DNA of 64,000 bases, taken from assembly GCF_036013935.1 (NCBI RefSeq), contig NZ_CP107902.1:6977001-7041000 (forward strand), given 5' to 3'. Every line of letters starts with the position of its first letter. Position 1 is the stretch's first letter. The stretch is from Streptomyces sp. NBC_00461. GTDB lineage: Bacteria; Actinomycetota; Actinomycetes; Streptomycetales; Streptomycetaceae. Of this stretch, positions 46,538-56,015 are shown one piece after another. The position numbers and the translations under genes are program-made. The notes under the pieces are model-generated. The model saw nothing but the letters and a program-made list of their open reading frames with translations, did not search any database and had not been told where the DNA came from.

Positions 46538-47374
46538 ATGGCGAACTACACCGCCGCCGACGTCAAGAAGCTTCGTGAGCTCACCGGCGCCGGCATGATG
46601 GACTGCAAGAAGGCGCTGGACGAGGCCGAGGGCAACGTCGAGAAGGCCGTCGAGGCGCTCCGTATCAAGGGCCAGAAGGGCGTCGCCAAGCGCGAGGGCC
46701 GCTCCGCCGAGAACGGCGCCGTGGTCTCGATCATCGCCGACGACAACTCCTCCGGCGTCCTGGTCGAGCTGAAGTGCGAGACGGACTTCGTCGCCAAGGG
46801 TGACAAGTTCCAGGCTGTCGCGAACGCGATCGCCGAGCACGTCGCCAAGACCTCCCCGGCCGACCTCGAGGCCCTGCTCGCCTCCGAGATCGAGGCCGGC
46901 AAGACCGTCCAGGCGTTCGTGGACGAGGCCAACGCCAACCTCGGCGAGAAGATCGTCCTCGACCGCTTCGCGCAGTACGCCGACGGCTTCGTGTCCGCGT
47001 ACATGCACCGCACGATGCCCGACCTGCCCCCGCAGATCGGTGTCCTCGTCGAGCTGGACAAGCCGAACGCGGAGATCGCCAAGGGCGTCGCCCAGCACAT
47101 CGCCGCCTTCGCGCCGAAGTACCTCTCCAAGGAGGACGTGCCGGCCGAGGTCGTCGAGTCCGAGCGCCGCGTCGCCGAGGAGACCACCCGCGCCGAGGGC
47201 AAGCCCGAGGCCGCCCTGCCGAAGATCGTCGAGGGTCGCCTCAACGGCTTCTTCAAGGACGCCACGCTGCTCGGTCAGCCGTTCGCGCTCGACAACAAGA
47301 AGTCGGTCCAGAAGGTCCTGGACGAGGCCGGTGTCACCCTGAAGCGCTTCACGCGCATCAAGGTCGGCATCTGA
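46538..47374 (+). CDS. tsf: Elongation factor Ts
   Basis: EF-Ts recycles EF-Tu by GDP release. The 278-residue product has the N-terminal signature [33 protein letters not shown], the core contact [15 protein letters not shown], and the second-half [18 protein letters not shown]. Length is standard. It lies 183 bp after rpsB, downstream of the nested hairpin, and another hairpin follows it. Confidence 0.96.
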   Translation: MANYTAADVKKLRELTGAGMMDCKKALDEAEGNVEKAVEALRIKGQKGVAKREGRSAENGAVVSIIADDNSSGVLVELKCETDFVAKGDKFQAVANAIAEHVAKTSPADLEALLASEIEAGKTVQAFVDEANANLGEKIVLDRFAQYADGFVSAYMHRTMPDLPPQIGVLVELDKPNAEIAKGVAQHIAAFAPKYLSKEDVPAEVVESERRVAEETTRAEGKPEAALPKIVEGRLNGFFKDATLLGQPFALDNKKSVQKVLDEAGVTLKRFTRIKVGI

Positions 47375-47419
47375 GTCCGTGCCGCGAACGGCGCGTCGGC
47401 CCGATAGGGTCGAGTGCAG

Positions 47420-47458
47420 TCGTCCGGTACGCCGTCACGCACGCGCGTGACGGACGAC
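47420..47458 (+). terminator. Hairpin after tsf
   Basis: The inner stem CCGTCACGC/GCGTGACGG has an ACGC loop, and outer GTCGTCC/GGACGAC extends it. It sits 46 bp past the tsf stop and marks the end of the rpsB-tsf unit. GATAGGGT just upstream could be a -10 for pyrH. Confidence 0.65.
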
Positions 47459-47562
47459 AGCAGATCTGACAAGGAGGCCATTGCCGAGAATGGGTTGCGA
47501 ACGACACCCCACCGGCAGTGGCCTTCTTCGTATGTGCATCACCTGAAAGAGGCGGGATCTCC

Positions 47563-48321
47563 ATGACCACCAAGGCTCAGAAGAGCGACGACGGCAAAGT
47601 ACACGGCCGGTTTCTGCTGAAGCTGTCCGGTGAGGCCTTCTCCGGCGGCGGGGGCCTGGGCGTGGACCCCGACGTGGTGCACAAGATCGCCCGTGAGATC
47701 GCCGCCGTCGTCCGGGACGGCGCCGAGATCGCGGTCGTCATCGGCGGCGGCAACTTCTTCCGTGGCGCGGAGCTGCAGCAGCGCGGCATGGACCGGGCCC
47801 GCTCCGACTACATGGGCATGCTCGGCACGGTCATGAACTGCCTCGCCCTCCAGGACTTCCTGGAGAAGGAGGGCATCGACAGCCGGGTGCAGACCGCCAT
47901 CACCATGGGCCAGGTCGCCGAGCCGTACATCCCGCTGCGCGCCGTACGGCACCTGGAGAAGGGCCGTGTGGTCATCTTCGGTGCCGGTATGGGCATGCCG
48001 TACTTCTCCACCGACACCACCGCCGCCCAGCGCGCCCTGGAGATCGACGCCGAGGCGCTGCTGATGGGTAAGAACGGCGTGGACGGGGTCTACGACTCCG
48101 ACCCGAAGCGCAACCCGGACGCCGTCAAGTTCGACTCCCTCGGCTACGGCGAGGTCATCACCCAGGACCTCAAGGTCGCGGACATGACCGCCATCACCCT
48201 GTGCCGCGACAACAAGCTCCCGATCCTGGTCTTCGAGCTCATCGTCGAGGGCAATATCGCCCGCGCCGTCAAGGGTGAGAAGATCGGCACGCTCGTGGGT
48301 GACCAGGACAACCGGGACTGA
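47563..48321 (+). CDS. pyrH: Uridylate kinase
   Basis: PyrH converts UMP to UDP. The 252-residue product starts [30 protein letters not shown], then [33 protein letters not shown], and the [11 protein letters not shown](T)AAQRALEI region ([22 protein letters not shown], in parts) typical of the amino-acid-kinase fold. [14 protein letters not shown] binds ATP. ATG 47563 with GAGGCGGG upstream is chosen; the open frame upstream (47518) is non-family. It heads pyrH-frr-cdsA, the usual order after tsf. Confidence 0.95.
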   Translation: MTTKAQKSDDGKVHGRFLLKLSGEAFSGGGGLGVDPDVVHKIAREIAAVVRDGAEIAVVIGGGNFFRGAELQQRGMDRARSDYMGMLGTVMNCLALQDFLEKEGIDSRVQTAITMGQVAEPYIPLRAVRHLEKGRVVIFGAGMGMPYFSTDTTAAQRALEIDAEALLMGKNGVDGVYDSDPKRNPDAVKFDSLGYGEVITQDLKVADMTAITLCRDNKLPILVFELIVEGNIARAVKGEKIGTLVGDQDNRD

Positions 48322-48466
48322 CCAGCAACACCCATGGACCCTGACCGGGGGATGGACAATGTCCTGCCGGTCGGGAACCGTGCAGGAAGAAGACGCGACG
48401 CAGCCGGCCGCCGCCCCCACCAAGGAACCGCAGCCGGGCCTCACTCAAGACACGCAGGAGCAAGTG

Positions 48467-49024
48467 GTGATCGAAGAGACCCTCCTCGAGGCCGAGGAGA
48501 AGATGGAGAAGGCCGTCGTGGTCGCCAAGGAGGACTTCGCCGCGATCCGCACCGGTCGTGCGCACCCGGCGATGTTCAACAAGATCGTGGCCGACTACTA
48601 CGGCGCGCCGACGCCGATCAACCAGCTGGCTTCGTTCTCCGTGCCGGAGCCGCGCATGGCGGTAGTGACCCCGTTCGACAAGACGGCCCTGCGCAACATC
48701 GAGCAGGCCATCCGTGACTCCGACCTGGGCGTCAACCCGAGCAACGACGGCAACATCATCCGAGTGGTGTTCCCCGAGCTCACCGAGGAGCGCCGCCGCG
48801 ACTACATCAAGGTCGCCAAGGGCAAGGCCGAGGACTCCCGGGTCTCCATCCGCTCCGTGCGCCGCAAGGCCAAGGACGCCATCGACAAGCTGATCAAGGA
48901 CGGCGAGGTCGGCGAGGACGAGGGCCGCCGTGCGGAGAAGGAACTCGACGACTCCACCCACAAGTACGTGGCCCAGGTGGACGAGCTCCTGAAGCACAAG
49001 GAAGCGGAGCTGCTCGAGGTCTGA
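48467..49024 (+). CDS. frr: Ribosome recycling factor
   Basis: RRF splits post-termination ribosomes with EF-G. The 185-residue length is standard. It has [74 protein letters not shown], and [21 protein letters not shown] 48467 (second of two adjacent GTGs) has GGAG 6 bp upstream. The cdsA ATG overlaps its stop (TGATG). Confidence 0.96.
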   Translation: MIEETLLEAEEKMEKAVVVAKEDFAAIRTGRAHPAMFNKIVADYYGAPTPINQLASFSVPEPRMAVVTPFDKTALRNIEQAIRDSDLGVNPSNDGNIIRVVFPELTEERRRDYIKVAKGKAEDSRVSIRSVRRKAKDAIDKLIKDGEVGEDEGRRAEKELDDSTHKYVAQVDELLKHKEAELLEV

Positions 49025-50160
49025 TGAACGAATCTTCCTGGGGAGCGCCGCCCCACACCGGGTCACAGGCCGGGTACTGGGGGCCGACCGACCAGGGACC
49101 TGTCCAGGGGGCTGCCCCGGCGGGTCCCGCGTACGATGCGCCCAAGGCGCAGCAGACTCGCCCCATGCCCATCGTGCCCGAGGTACCCCCGTACGGCGGT
49201 GACCAGGATGACGACCGGGGGGCCGCTCGGCTGGGCGGCCCCTTGTTCCGCGACGAACCGCCGCAGTCGCCGCCCTACCCAGCGGCGCAGCAGAATCCGG
49301 AGCCCATGCCCGACGCCCCGCAGCCGGCGCCCCCGCCGCAGAAGAAGAGCGCGGGGCGCGACCTGGGTGCGGCCATAGGCGTCGGCGTCGGGCTCGGCGT
49401 AGTGATCATCGCGTCCCTGTTCGTCGTCAAGGCCGTCTTCGTCGGAGTGGTCGTCGTCGCCGTCGTGGTGGGCCTGTGGGAACTGACCAGCCGGCTGCAG
49501 GAGCGCAAGGGCATCAAGGCGCCCCTGGTCCCGCTGGCGCTCGGTGGCGCCGCGATGGTCGTCGCCGGGTACGTCCGGGGCGCCGAGGGCGCGTGGGTGG
49601 CCATGGCGCTCACGGCACTCGCCGTCCTCGTATGGCGTATGACGGAGCCGCCCGAGGGCTACCTCAAGGACGTCACCGCGGGCGTCTTCGCCGCGTTCTA
49701 CGTGCCGTTCCTGGCGACGTTCGTCGCGCTGATGCTGGCGGCCCACGACGGCCCCTGGCGCGTCATGACCTTCCTGCTGCTGACGGTGGTCAGCGACACC
49801 GGCGCGTATGCCGTCGGCTGGCGCTTCGGCAAGCACAAGCTCGCCCCGCGCATCAGCCCCGGCAAGACCCGCGAGGGCCTGCTCGGCGCGGTGTCCTTCG
49901 CGATGGTGGCGGGTGCGCTGTGCATGCAGTTCCTCATCGACGACGGCTCCTGGTGGCAGGGTCTGGTCCTCGGCTTCGCGGTCGCGGCCAGTGCCACGCT
50001 CGGCGACCTCGGCGAGTCGATGATCAAGCGGGACCTGGGCATCAAGGACATGGGCACGCTGCTCCCCGGCCACGGCGGGATCATGGACCGGCTGGACTCG
50101 CTGCTACCCACGGCGCCCGTGGTGTGGCTGCTGATGGTGCTGTTCGTCGGCTCGGGCTGA
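49024..50160 (+). CDS. cdsA: Phosphatidate cytidylyltransferase CdsA
   Basis: CdsA makes CDP-diacylglycerol for phospholipids. The 378-residue protein has a cytoplasmic N-terminal extension of about 110 residues (Pro/Gln/Asp-rich, APPPQKKSAGR) not present in E. coli. About eight membrane segments follow. The family signature is present at the end (SMIKRDLGIKDMGTLLPGHGGIMDRLDS, in parts: S...KRD...G...GHGG...DR.DS). Its ATG shares a base with the frr stop. Confidence 0.93.
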   Translation: MNESSWGAPPHTGSQAGYWGPTDQGPVQGAAPAGPAYDAPKAQQTRPMPIVPEVPPYGGDQDDDRGAARLGGPLFRDEPPQSPPYPAAQQNPEPMPDAPQPAPPPQKKSAGRDLGAAIGVGVGLGVVIIASLFVVKAVFVGVVVVAVVVGLWELTSRLQERKGIKAPLVPLALGGAAMVVAGYVRGAEGAWVAMALTALAVLVWRMTEPPEGYLKDVTAGVFAAFYVPFLATFVALMLAAHDGPWRVMTFLLLTVVSDTGAYAVGWRFGKHKLAPRISPGKTREGLLGAVSFAMVAGALCMQFLIDDGSWWQGLVLGFAVAASATLGDLGESMIKRDLGIKDMGTLLPGHGGIMDRLDSLLPTAPVVWLLMVLFVGSG

Positions 50161-50260
50161 CGGTTTCGGAAGTCCCACCCGGTCGATGGCGTCAGTCTCA
50201 GCCGAGTGGGACGATTCCGGTGTAAGCCCTCAAAGGGGATCTCCCTGAAGGGAGGGCGCC

Positions 50261-50713
50261 ATGTCCGCCTTCCATGAAGAGATCGACGTAGACCGCACTC
50301 CCGAAGACGTCTGGGCGTACGTCATCGATCCGTCACATCTGCCCGAGTGGCAGCTGAGCGCGGTCTCCGCGGAACAGCTCGACGAGGGGCCGCTCCACCC
50401 CGGTTCCCGGGTCCGCGTCACCCGCCGGGTCGGGCGCCGCGAGATGCCGATGACCATGGAGTTCACCGAGTACGACCCGCCGCACAGCTGGGGTCTGCGC
50501 GGTATAGACGGCCCGGTCAGGGGGCACTTCCACGGGGCGGTGGAGCCGCTCGACGACGGTCGGCGGTCCCGCGTGACGATGGACCTCGACTTCGACGGCC
50601 ACGGCATCGGCAAGGTCCTTCTGCCACTCCTCGTCCGCCCCCAGGTCCGCAAGGAGCTGCCGCGCAACGAGCAGTTGCTGAAGGACAGGCTGGAGCACAA
50701 GGCGACCACGTAG
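50261..50713 (+). CDS. SRPBCC-family (START-like) protein
   Basis: A 150-residue polyketide cyclase/dehydrase-like helix-grip protein. It begins MSAFHEEIDVDRTPEDVWAYVIDPSHLPEWQLS, then GSRVRVTRRVGRREMPMTMEFTEYDPPHSWGLRG, and ends VRKELPRNEQLLKDRLE. This matches many small Streptomyces START-like proteins; the ligand is unknown. A strong GGGAGGG lies 8 bp before ATG 50261. It is alone between cdsA and rlmN. Confidence 0.82.
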   Translation: MSAFHEEIDVDRTPEDVWAYVIDPSHLPEWQLSAVSAEQLDEGPLHPGSRVRVTRRVGRREMPMTMEFTEYDPPHSWGLRGIDGPVRGHFHGAVEPLDDGRRSRVTMDLDFDGHGIGKVLLPLLVRPQVRKELPRNEQLLKDRLEHKATT

Positions 50714-50921
50714 GGCCTCCGGGTTCAGGCGCCGACGAGAGGTGCAGACGTCGTCGGGGCTCCAGCGGCGTTGTCCACGTAACCCCAGGTCAGGCAGGAC
50801 CGCGGGGTCGCCGCCGGGCCGTCCGCGGTGGTGGAGGGAGGATCAGTAGGGGCCGTCGACGCCCGCACTCGCAGCCGTGGGCCGCAGGTCACCCGATTCG
50901 ATCTGCGACACTGGTTGAGCT

Positions 50922-52028
50922 ATGCCTAAGCCCGGAGAACTCACTTTCGTCGCCCCCCGCGGAGCCAAGAAGCCGCCGCGGCACCTTGCCGACCTCACGC
51001 CTGCCGAGCGCAAGGAAGCGGTGGCCGAGATCGGCGAGAAGCCGTTTCGTGCCAAGCAGCTCTCGCAGCACTACTTCGCGCGGTTCGCGCACGACCCGGC
51101 GGAGTGGACCGACATTCCGGCCGGCTCGCGCGGGAAGCTGCAGGAGGTGCTGCTTCCCGAGCTGATGACCGTCGTACGGCATCTGTCGACGGACGAGGGG
51201 ACGACCCGCAAGACGCTGTGGCGGCTGTTCGACGGGACGCTCGTCGAGTCGGTGCTGATGCGGTATCCCGACCGGGTGACCATGTGCATCAGTTCGCAGG
51301 CCGGGTGCGGGATGAACTGCCCGTTCTGTGCGACCGGGCAGGCGGGGCTGGACCGGAATCTGTCCACCGCCGAGATCGTCCATCAGATCGTGGACGGGAT
51401 GCGGGCGCTGCGGGACGGTGAGGTCCCCGGTGGGCCCGCGCGGCTTTCCAACATCGTGTTCATGGGCATGGGCGAGCCTCTCGCCAACTACAAGCGGGTC
51501 GTGGGAGCCGTACGGGCGCTCACCGACCCTGCCCCCGACGGGCTCGGGCTGTCGCAGCGCGGCATCACCGTGTCGACCGTCGGGCTCGTCCCGGCGATCC
51601 ACCGGTTCGCCGACGAGGGCTTCAAGTGCCGGCTCGCCATCTCGCTGCACGCCCCCGACGACGAGTTGCGCGACACCCTCGTCCCCGTCAACACCCGGTG
51701 GAAGGTGCGCGAGGTCCTCGACGCCGGGTTCGAGTACGTGGAGAAGAGCGGGCGACGGCTGAGCATCGAGTACGCGCTCATTCGCGACATCAACGACCAG
51801 GCCTGGCGTGGTGACCGGCTCGGCCGGCTACTCAAGGGCAAGCCCGTGCACGTCAACCTCATTCCGCTGAACCCGACGCCGGGTTCGAAGTGGACGGCCT
51901 CACGGCCCGAGGACGAGAAGGCGTTCGTCGAGGCCATCGCGGCGCACGGCGTGCCGGTGACCGTCCGGGACACCCGGGGCCAGGAGATCGACGGAGCCTG
52001 CGGCCAGCTCGCTGCCACCGAGCGGTGA
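50922..52028 (+). CDS. rlmN: Dual-specificity 23S rRNA / tRNA methyltransferase RlmN
   Basis: RlmN is a radical-SAM enzyme that makes m2A2503 in 23S rRNA and m2A37 in some tRNAs. The 368-residue product has CxxxCxxC as CGMNCPFC (about residues 128-135), the methylation region [12 protein letters not shown], and the C-terminal catalytic Cys in [12 protein letters not shown] 50922 is [18 protein letters not shown] riboswitch begins 35 bp after its stop, so the thiamine operon downstream is independent. Confidence 0.95.
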   Translation: MPKPGELTFVAPRGAKKPPRHLADLTPAERKEAVAEIGEKPFRAKQLSQHYFARFAHDPAEWTDIPAGSRGKLQEVLLPELMTVVRHLSTDEGTTRKTLWRLFDGTLVESVLMRYPDRVTMCISSQAGCGMNCPFCATGQAGLDRNLSTAEIVHQIVDGMRALRDGEVPGGPARLSNIVFMGMGEPLANYKRVVGAVRALTDPAPDGLGLSQRGITVSTVGLVPAIHRFADEGFKCRLAISLHAPDDELRDTLVPVNTRWKVREVLDAGFEYVEKSGRRLSIEYALIRDINDQAWRGDRLGRLLKGKPVHVNLIPLNPTPGSKWTASRPEDEKAFVEAIAAHGVPVTVRDTRGQEIDGACGQLAATER

Positions 52029-52063
52029 CCGGGTAACCTGACCCGTACGTACATCTTCATATT

Positions 52064-52154
52064 CCGACAGGGGAGCGCCACAGCGCTGAGAGTGCGGCAA
52101 CCGGGCCGCAGACCCTCTGAACCTTGCCCAGGTCATTCTGGGTAGGAAGTTCGG
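52064..52154 (+). ncRNA. TPP riboswitch (THI element)
   Basis: The sequence keeps the conserved TPP aptamer core: CTGAGA (52085-52090), then ACCCTCTGAACCT (52112-52124), then GGTCATTCTGGGTAGGAAGT near 52131-52150. P1 can form between CCGA (52064) and TCGG (52151). It lies directly before a thiamine-type ABC transporter and is followed by a terminator hairpin, so TPP should switch off transcription. Confidence 0.93.
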
Positions 52155-52173
52155 TCTTCACTCAAGCTGTTGC

Positions 52174-52220
52174 GCCCTGCCCGGGAGCCGGCGGATCTTT
52201 CCGACGGTCCCGGGCAGGGC
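52174..52220 (+). terminator. Riboswitch expression platform terminator
   Basis: A perfect 13-bp stem GCCCTGCCCGGGA (52174-52186) / TCCCGGGCAGGGC (52208-52220) with a 21-nt loop is followed by CGCGTCTCTTCCT. The Shine-Dalgarno (52242) is outside it, so control is likely by termination rather than by hiding the start site. Confidence 0.75.
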
Positions 52221-52253
52221 CGCGTCTCTTCCTGGTCAGCCAGGAGGAATCCA

Positions 52254-53330
52254 GTGCACACCAAGACGTTCGTGGCCGCCGCGGTCGGCCTCGGCCTGAT
52301 CACGCTGTCCGCGTGCGGGTCGTCGTCCGGCAGCGGGGGCTCGGCGGACTCCAGGACCGTCACCCTCGTCAGCCACGACTCGTGGGCCGTCTCCAAGAAT
52401 GTCCTCGCCGACTTCGAGAAGCAGTCCGGCTACAAGGTCCACGTCCTCGAGGACGGTGACGCGGGGCAGGCCGTCAACAAGGCCATCCTCACCAAGGACA
52501 ACCCGCAGGGCGACGTCTTCTTCGGCGTCGACAACACCCTGCTGTCGCGGGCGCTCGACAACGGCCTCTTCCAGCCGTACGAGGCGAAGGGCGCAGGTCA
52601 GATCCAGGCGCAGTACCGGGTCGACCAGGACAAGCACCGCGTCACGCCCATCGACTCCGGCGACATCTGCGTCAACTACGACAAGGCGTACTTCAGCAAG
52701 CACAAGCTGGCCCCGCCGCAGTCGTTCGACGACCTGGTCAAGCCCGCGTACAAGAACCTCCTCGTCACCGAGAACGCCTCCACCTCCTCGCCCGGCCTCG
52801 GCTTCCTGCTCGGTACCGCGGCCAAGTACGGCGACAACGGCTGGCAGGGCTACTGGAAGAAGCTCACGGCGAACGGCGTCAAGGTCGTCGACGGCTGGGA
52901 GCAGGCGTACACCGAGGAGTTCTCCGGGTCAGCCGGCGGCAAGAAGGCCAAGGCCGACCGGCCGCTCGTCGTGTCGTACGCCTCCTCGCCGCCCGCCGAG
53001 GTGATCTACAGCCACCCGAAGCCGAAGACCGCGCCGACCGGAGTGTCGTACGGCACCTGCTTCCGGCAGATCGAGTACGCGGGGCTGCTCAGCAACGCCA
53101 GGAACAGCAAGGGCGGTAAGGCGTTCCTCGACTTCCTGCTCACCAAGGAGTTCCAGGACGACATGCCGCTCAACATGTTCGTCTACCCGGTGCGCGAGGG
53201 CGCCCAGGTGCCGCCCGAGTTCGTGAAGTACGGGCCGCAGGCCAAGGACCCCGAGACCATGGCCCCGACCAGGATCGCCGCCAGCCGTGACCAGTGGGTC
53301 AAGTCGTGGACGTCACTCGTACTGAAGTAG
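52254..53330 (+). CDS. thiB: Thiamine ABC transporter substrate-binding lipoprotein
   Basis: The 358-residue product has a lipoprotein signal (MHTKTFVAAAVGLGLITLSAC, lipobox LSAC with Cys21) and a type-2 periplasmic binding domain related to ThiB/TbpA (VTLVSHDSWAVSKNVLADFEKQSGYKV; GDVFFGVDNTLLSRALDNGLF; ENASTSSPGLGFLLGTAAKYGD). It would bind thiamine, TMP or TPP. GTG 52254 has AGGAGGA at ideal distance, downstream of the riboswitch terminator. The thiP gene starts inside its 3' end. Confidence 0.9.
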   Translation: MHTKTFVAAAVGLGLITLSACGSSSGSGGSADSRTVTLVSHDSWAVSKNVLADFEKQSGYKVHVLEDGDAGQAVNKAILTKDNPQGDVFFGVDNTLLSRALDNGLFQPYEAKGAGQIQAQYRVDQDKHRVTPIDSGDICVNYDKAYFSKHKLAPPQSFDDLVKPAYKNLLVTENASTSSPGLGFLLGTAAKYGDNGWQGYWKKLTANGVKVVDGWEQAYTEEFSGSAGGKKAKADRPLVVSYASSPPAEVIYSHPKPKTAPTGVSYGTCFRQIEYAGLLSNARNSKGGKAFLDFLLTKEFQDDMPLNMFVYPVREGAQVPPEFVKYGPQAKDPETMAPTRIAASRDQWVKSWTSLVLK

Positions 53331-54970
53331 CGCCGCGCAGGCGCCAGAACGCGGCGCGGCTCGGGCTCATGGCCGTGCCGGTCGCGTTCTTCGCCCTGTT
53401 CTTCGCCTGGCCCGTCGCCGCGATCGTGGCGCGCGGGCTCAAGGTCGACGGCGCCTGGCAGTTCGGCCGGATCGTGGACGTCGTCGCGCAGTCCGACATC
53501 CGGCACGTGCTGTGGTTCACCACGTGGCAGGCGCTCGCCTCCACCGCGCTCACGCTGCTGATCGCGCTCCCCGGCGCGTACGTCTTCGCGCGCTTCGACT
53601 TCCCCGGCAAGCAGGTCCTGCGGGCCGTCGTCACCGTCCCCTTCGTGCTGCCGACGGTCGTCGTCGGTACGGCGTTCCTGGCGCTCGTCGGACGCGGGGG
53701 ACTCCTCGACGAGATGTGGGGCGTACGGCTGGACACCACCGTCTGGGCCATCCTGCTCGCGCACGTCTTCTTCAACTACGCCGTCGTCGTACGGACCGTC
53801 GGCGGCCTGTGGGGGCAACTCGACCCGCGTCAGGAGGAGGCGGCGCGGATGCTGGGCGCCTCGCGATTCCGGGCCTGGCGCAGGGTCACGCTGCCCGCTC
53901 TCGCGCCCGCAGTCGCCGCCGCCGCGCTCATGGTCTTCCTCTTCACCTTCACCTCCTTCGGTGTGGTGCAGATCCTGGGCGGGCCGACCTTCTCCACGCT
54001 CGAGGTGGAGATCTACCGGCAGACCTCCGAGATCTTCGACCTGTCCACGGCCGCCGTACTCACGATCGTCCAGTTCGTGGCGGTGGGCGCGATCCTCGCC
54101 GTGCACGCCTGGACGGTACAGCGGCGGGAGACCGCGCTGCGGCTGGTGGACGCGAACACCACGGCCCGGCGGCCGCACGGGGCCGGGCAGTGGGCGCTGC
54201 TGGCCGGTGTCCTCGGCACCATCGCCGTCCTGCTCGTGCTGCCGCTCGCCGTCCTGGTGCAACGGTCGCTGGGCGCACCCGGCTTCGGCTACTACCGGGC
54301 GCTCACGAGCGAGGACGGCGGAATCTTCCTCGTCCCGCCGATCCAGGCGATCGGCAACTCCCTCCAGTACGCCCTCGCCGCCACCGCCATCGCCGTGGTG
54401 ATCGGTGCTCTCGCCGCCGCGGCCCTGACCCGCAGGGACGCGGGCCGGCTGGTCCGCGGCTTCGACGCGCTGCTGATGCTGCCGCTCGGCGTCTCCGCGG
54501 TGACCGTCGGCTTCGGCTTCCTGATCGCCCTCGACGAGCCCCCGCTGGACCTGCGCCAGTCCTGGATCCTGGTGCCGCTCGCGCAGGCGCTGGTGGGCGT
54601 CCCCTTCGTCGTACGGACCATGCTGCCCGTGCTGCGGGCCGTGGACGCGCGGCTGCGGGAGGCCGCGGCCGTGCTCGGGGCGTCGCCATGGCGGGTGTGG
54701 CGGGAGGTCGATCTGCCGATGGTGCGGCGGGCGCTGCTGGTCGCGGCCGGGTTCGCGTTCGCGGTGTCGCTGGGGGAGTTCGGGGCGACCGTGTTCATCG
54801 CGCGGCCCGACAACCCGACGCTGCCGGTCGCCGTGGCGCGACTGCTCGGCCGGCCCGGCGATCTCAACTACGGCCAGGCGATGGCCCTTTCGACGATTCT
54901 GATGGTGGTGTGCGCGGTGGCGCTGCTGGTCCTTGAGCGGCTCCGTACCGACCGGACCGGGGAGTTCTAG
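53306..54970 (+). CDS. thiP: Thiamine ABC transporter permease (fused)
   Basis: A 554-residue permease with about twelve membrane segments, formed by two tandem permease domains as in ThiP. Two EAA-type loops are seen: EEAARMLGASRFRAWRRVTLP and REAAAVLGASPWRVWREVDLP. The start is GTG 53306 (VDVTRTEVAPRRRQNAARL), overlapping thiB; GTG 53294 is an alternative. Neither has a clear Shine-Dalgarno, so coupling with thiB is likely. Its stop is immediately followed by the thiQ ATG. Confidence 0.88.
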   Translation: MDVTRTEVAPRRRQNAARLGLMAVPVAFFALFFAWPVAAIVARGLKVDGAWQFGRIVDVVAQSDIRHVLWFTTWQALASTALTLLIALPGAYVFARFDFPGKQVLRAVVTVPFVLPTVVVGTAFLALVGRGGLLDEMWGVRLDTTVWAILLAHVFFNYAVVVRTVGGLWGQLDPRQEEAARMLGASRFRAWRRVTLPALAPAVAAAALMVFLFTFTSFGVVQILGGPTFSTLEVEIYRQTSEIFDLSTAAVLTIVQFVAVGAILAVHAWTVQRRETALRLVDANTTARRPHGAGQWALLAGVLGTIAVLLVLPLAVLVQRSLGAPGFGYYRALTSEDGGIFLVPPIQAIGNSLQYALAATAIAVVIGALAAAALTRRDAGRLVRGFDALLMLPLGVSAVTVGFGFLIALDEPPLDLRQSWILVPLAQALVGVPFVVRTMLPVLRAVDARLREAAAVLGASPWRVWREVDLPMVRRALLVAAGFAFAVSLGEFGATVFIARPDNPTLPVAVARLLGRPGDLNYGQAMALSTILMVVCAVALLVLERLRTDRTGEF

Positions 54971-55990
54971 ATGCTGCTGAGCCTGGAAGAGGCGACCGTG
55001 CGGTTCGGCGGGCGGGCCGTGCTCGACGCCGTCGGCCTCGATGTCGCCGAGCACGAGATCGTGTGCGTGCTCGGGCCCAGCGGCAGTGGCAAGTCGACGC
55101 TGCTGCGGGTGGTGGCGGGGCTGCAGCCCCTGGACGGCGGGCGGGTGTCGCTCGACGGACGGGACCAGTCGGGCGTGCCCGCGCACAAGCGTGGGGTGGG
55201 TCTGATGTTCCAGGACCATCAGCTGTTCCCGCAACGGGACGTGGGCGGGAACGTCGCCTTCGGGCTGCGGATGCGCGGGGTTTCACGCCCTCAACAGGAC
55301 GAGCGGGTACGGGAGTTGCTGGAACTCGTCGGTCTCCCGGGCGCCGCCCGCCGGGCCGTCGCCTCGCTGTCCGGCGGTGAGCAGCAGCGCGTCGCGCTGG
55401 CCCGTGCGCTCGCGCCCCGTCCCCGGCTGCTGATGCTGGACGAGCCGCTCGGTCAGCTGGACCGCTCGCTGCGGGAGCGGCTGGTCGTCGAACTCAGGGA
55501 ACTCTTCGGACGGTTGGGCACCACGGTCCTCGCCGTGACACACGACCAGGGCGAGGCCTTCGCGCTCGCCGACCGGGTCGTGGTGATGCGGGACGGGCGG
55601 ATCGCCCAGTCCGGTACGCCACTTGAGGTGTGGCAGCGACCCGCGGACGAGTTCGTGGCCCGCTTCCTCGGCTTCGACAACGTGGTCGAGGGGATGGTGA
55701 GCGGTGAGGCCGCGGACACCCCCTGGGGCAAGCTGCCGGTGACCGAGGACGCTCCGCAGGGGACGCGAACCCTGCTCGTACGCCCCGCCGGTGTGCGTGT
55801 GGTCCCCGCCGACGAGGGCCTGCGCTGCACGGTGGCCGCACGCACCTTCAAGGGCACCCACGTCGCCGTACAGCTGCAGCCGGAGGACGCGCCGAGGCTG
55901 GAGGCGGCGGTGGCGCTGCGGGAGGCGCCGGAGGTGGGGGAGGCGGTCGGGGTGGAGTTCGATGCCGCCGAAATCGTGGTGCTCGGCTGA
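54971..55990 (+). CDS. thiQ: Thiamine-type ABC transporter ATPase
   Basis: The 339-residue ATPase has Walker A GPSGSGKST (about 36-44), Q-loop FQDHQLF, signature LSGGEQQRVALARALAPRP and Walker B LLMLDEPLG. The H-loop lies in VLAVTHDQGEAFALADR. A C-terminal TOBE-like regulatory domain follows (VRPAGVRVVPADEG). It is longer than E. coli ThiQ, closer to spermidine/iron-type ATPases. ATG 54971 abuts the thiP stop. Together with thiB, thiP and the riboswitch this forms one uptake operon. Confidence 0.9.
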   Translation: MLLSLEEATVRFGGRAVLDAVGLDVAEHEIVCVLGPSGSGKSTLLRVVAGLQPLDGGRVSLDGRDQSGVPAHKRGVGLMFQDHQLFPQRDVGGNVAFGLRMRGVSRPQQDERVRELLELVGLPGAARRAVASLSGGEQQRVALARALAPRPRLLMLDEPLGQLDRSLRERLVVELRELFGRLGTTVLAVTHDQGEAFALADRVVVMRDGRIAQSGTPLEVWQRPADEFVARFLGFDNVVEGMVSGEAADTPWGKLPVTEDAPQGTRTLLVRPAGVRVVPADEGLRCTVAARTFKGTHVAVQLQPEDAPRLEAAVALREAPEVGEAVGVEFDAAEIVVLG

Positions 55991-56015
55991 GGGGACCGGT
56001 CGTAGGGTGATCGAC

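Noticed and set aside
53183..55234. Minus-strand open frame of 683 codons opposite thiP/thiQ
   Set aside because: Arg/His/Gln-rich antisense frame without motifs; the permease and ATPase are certain.
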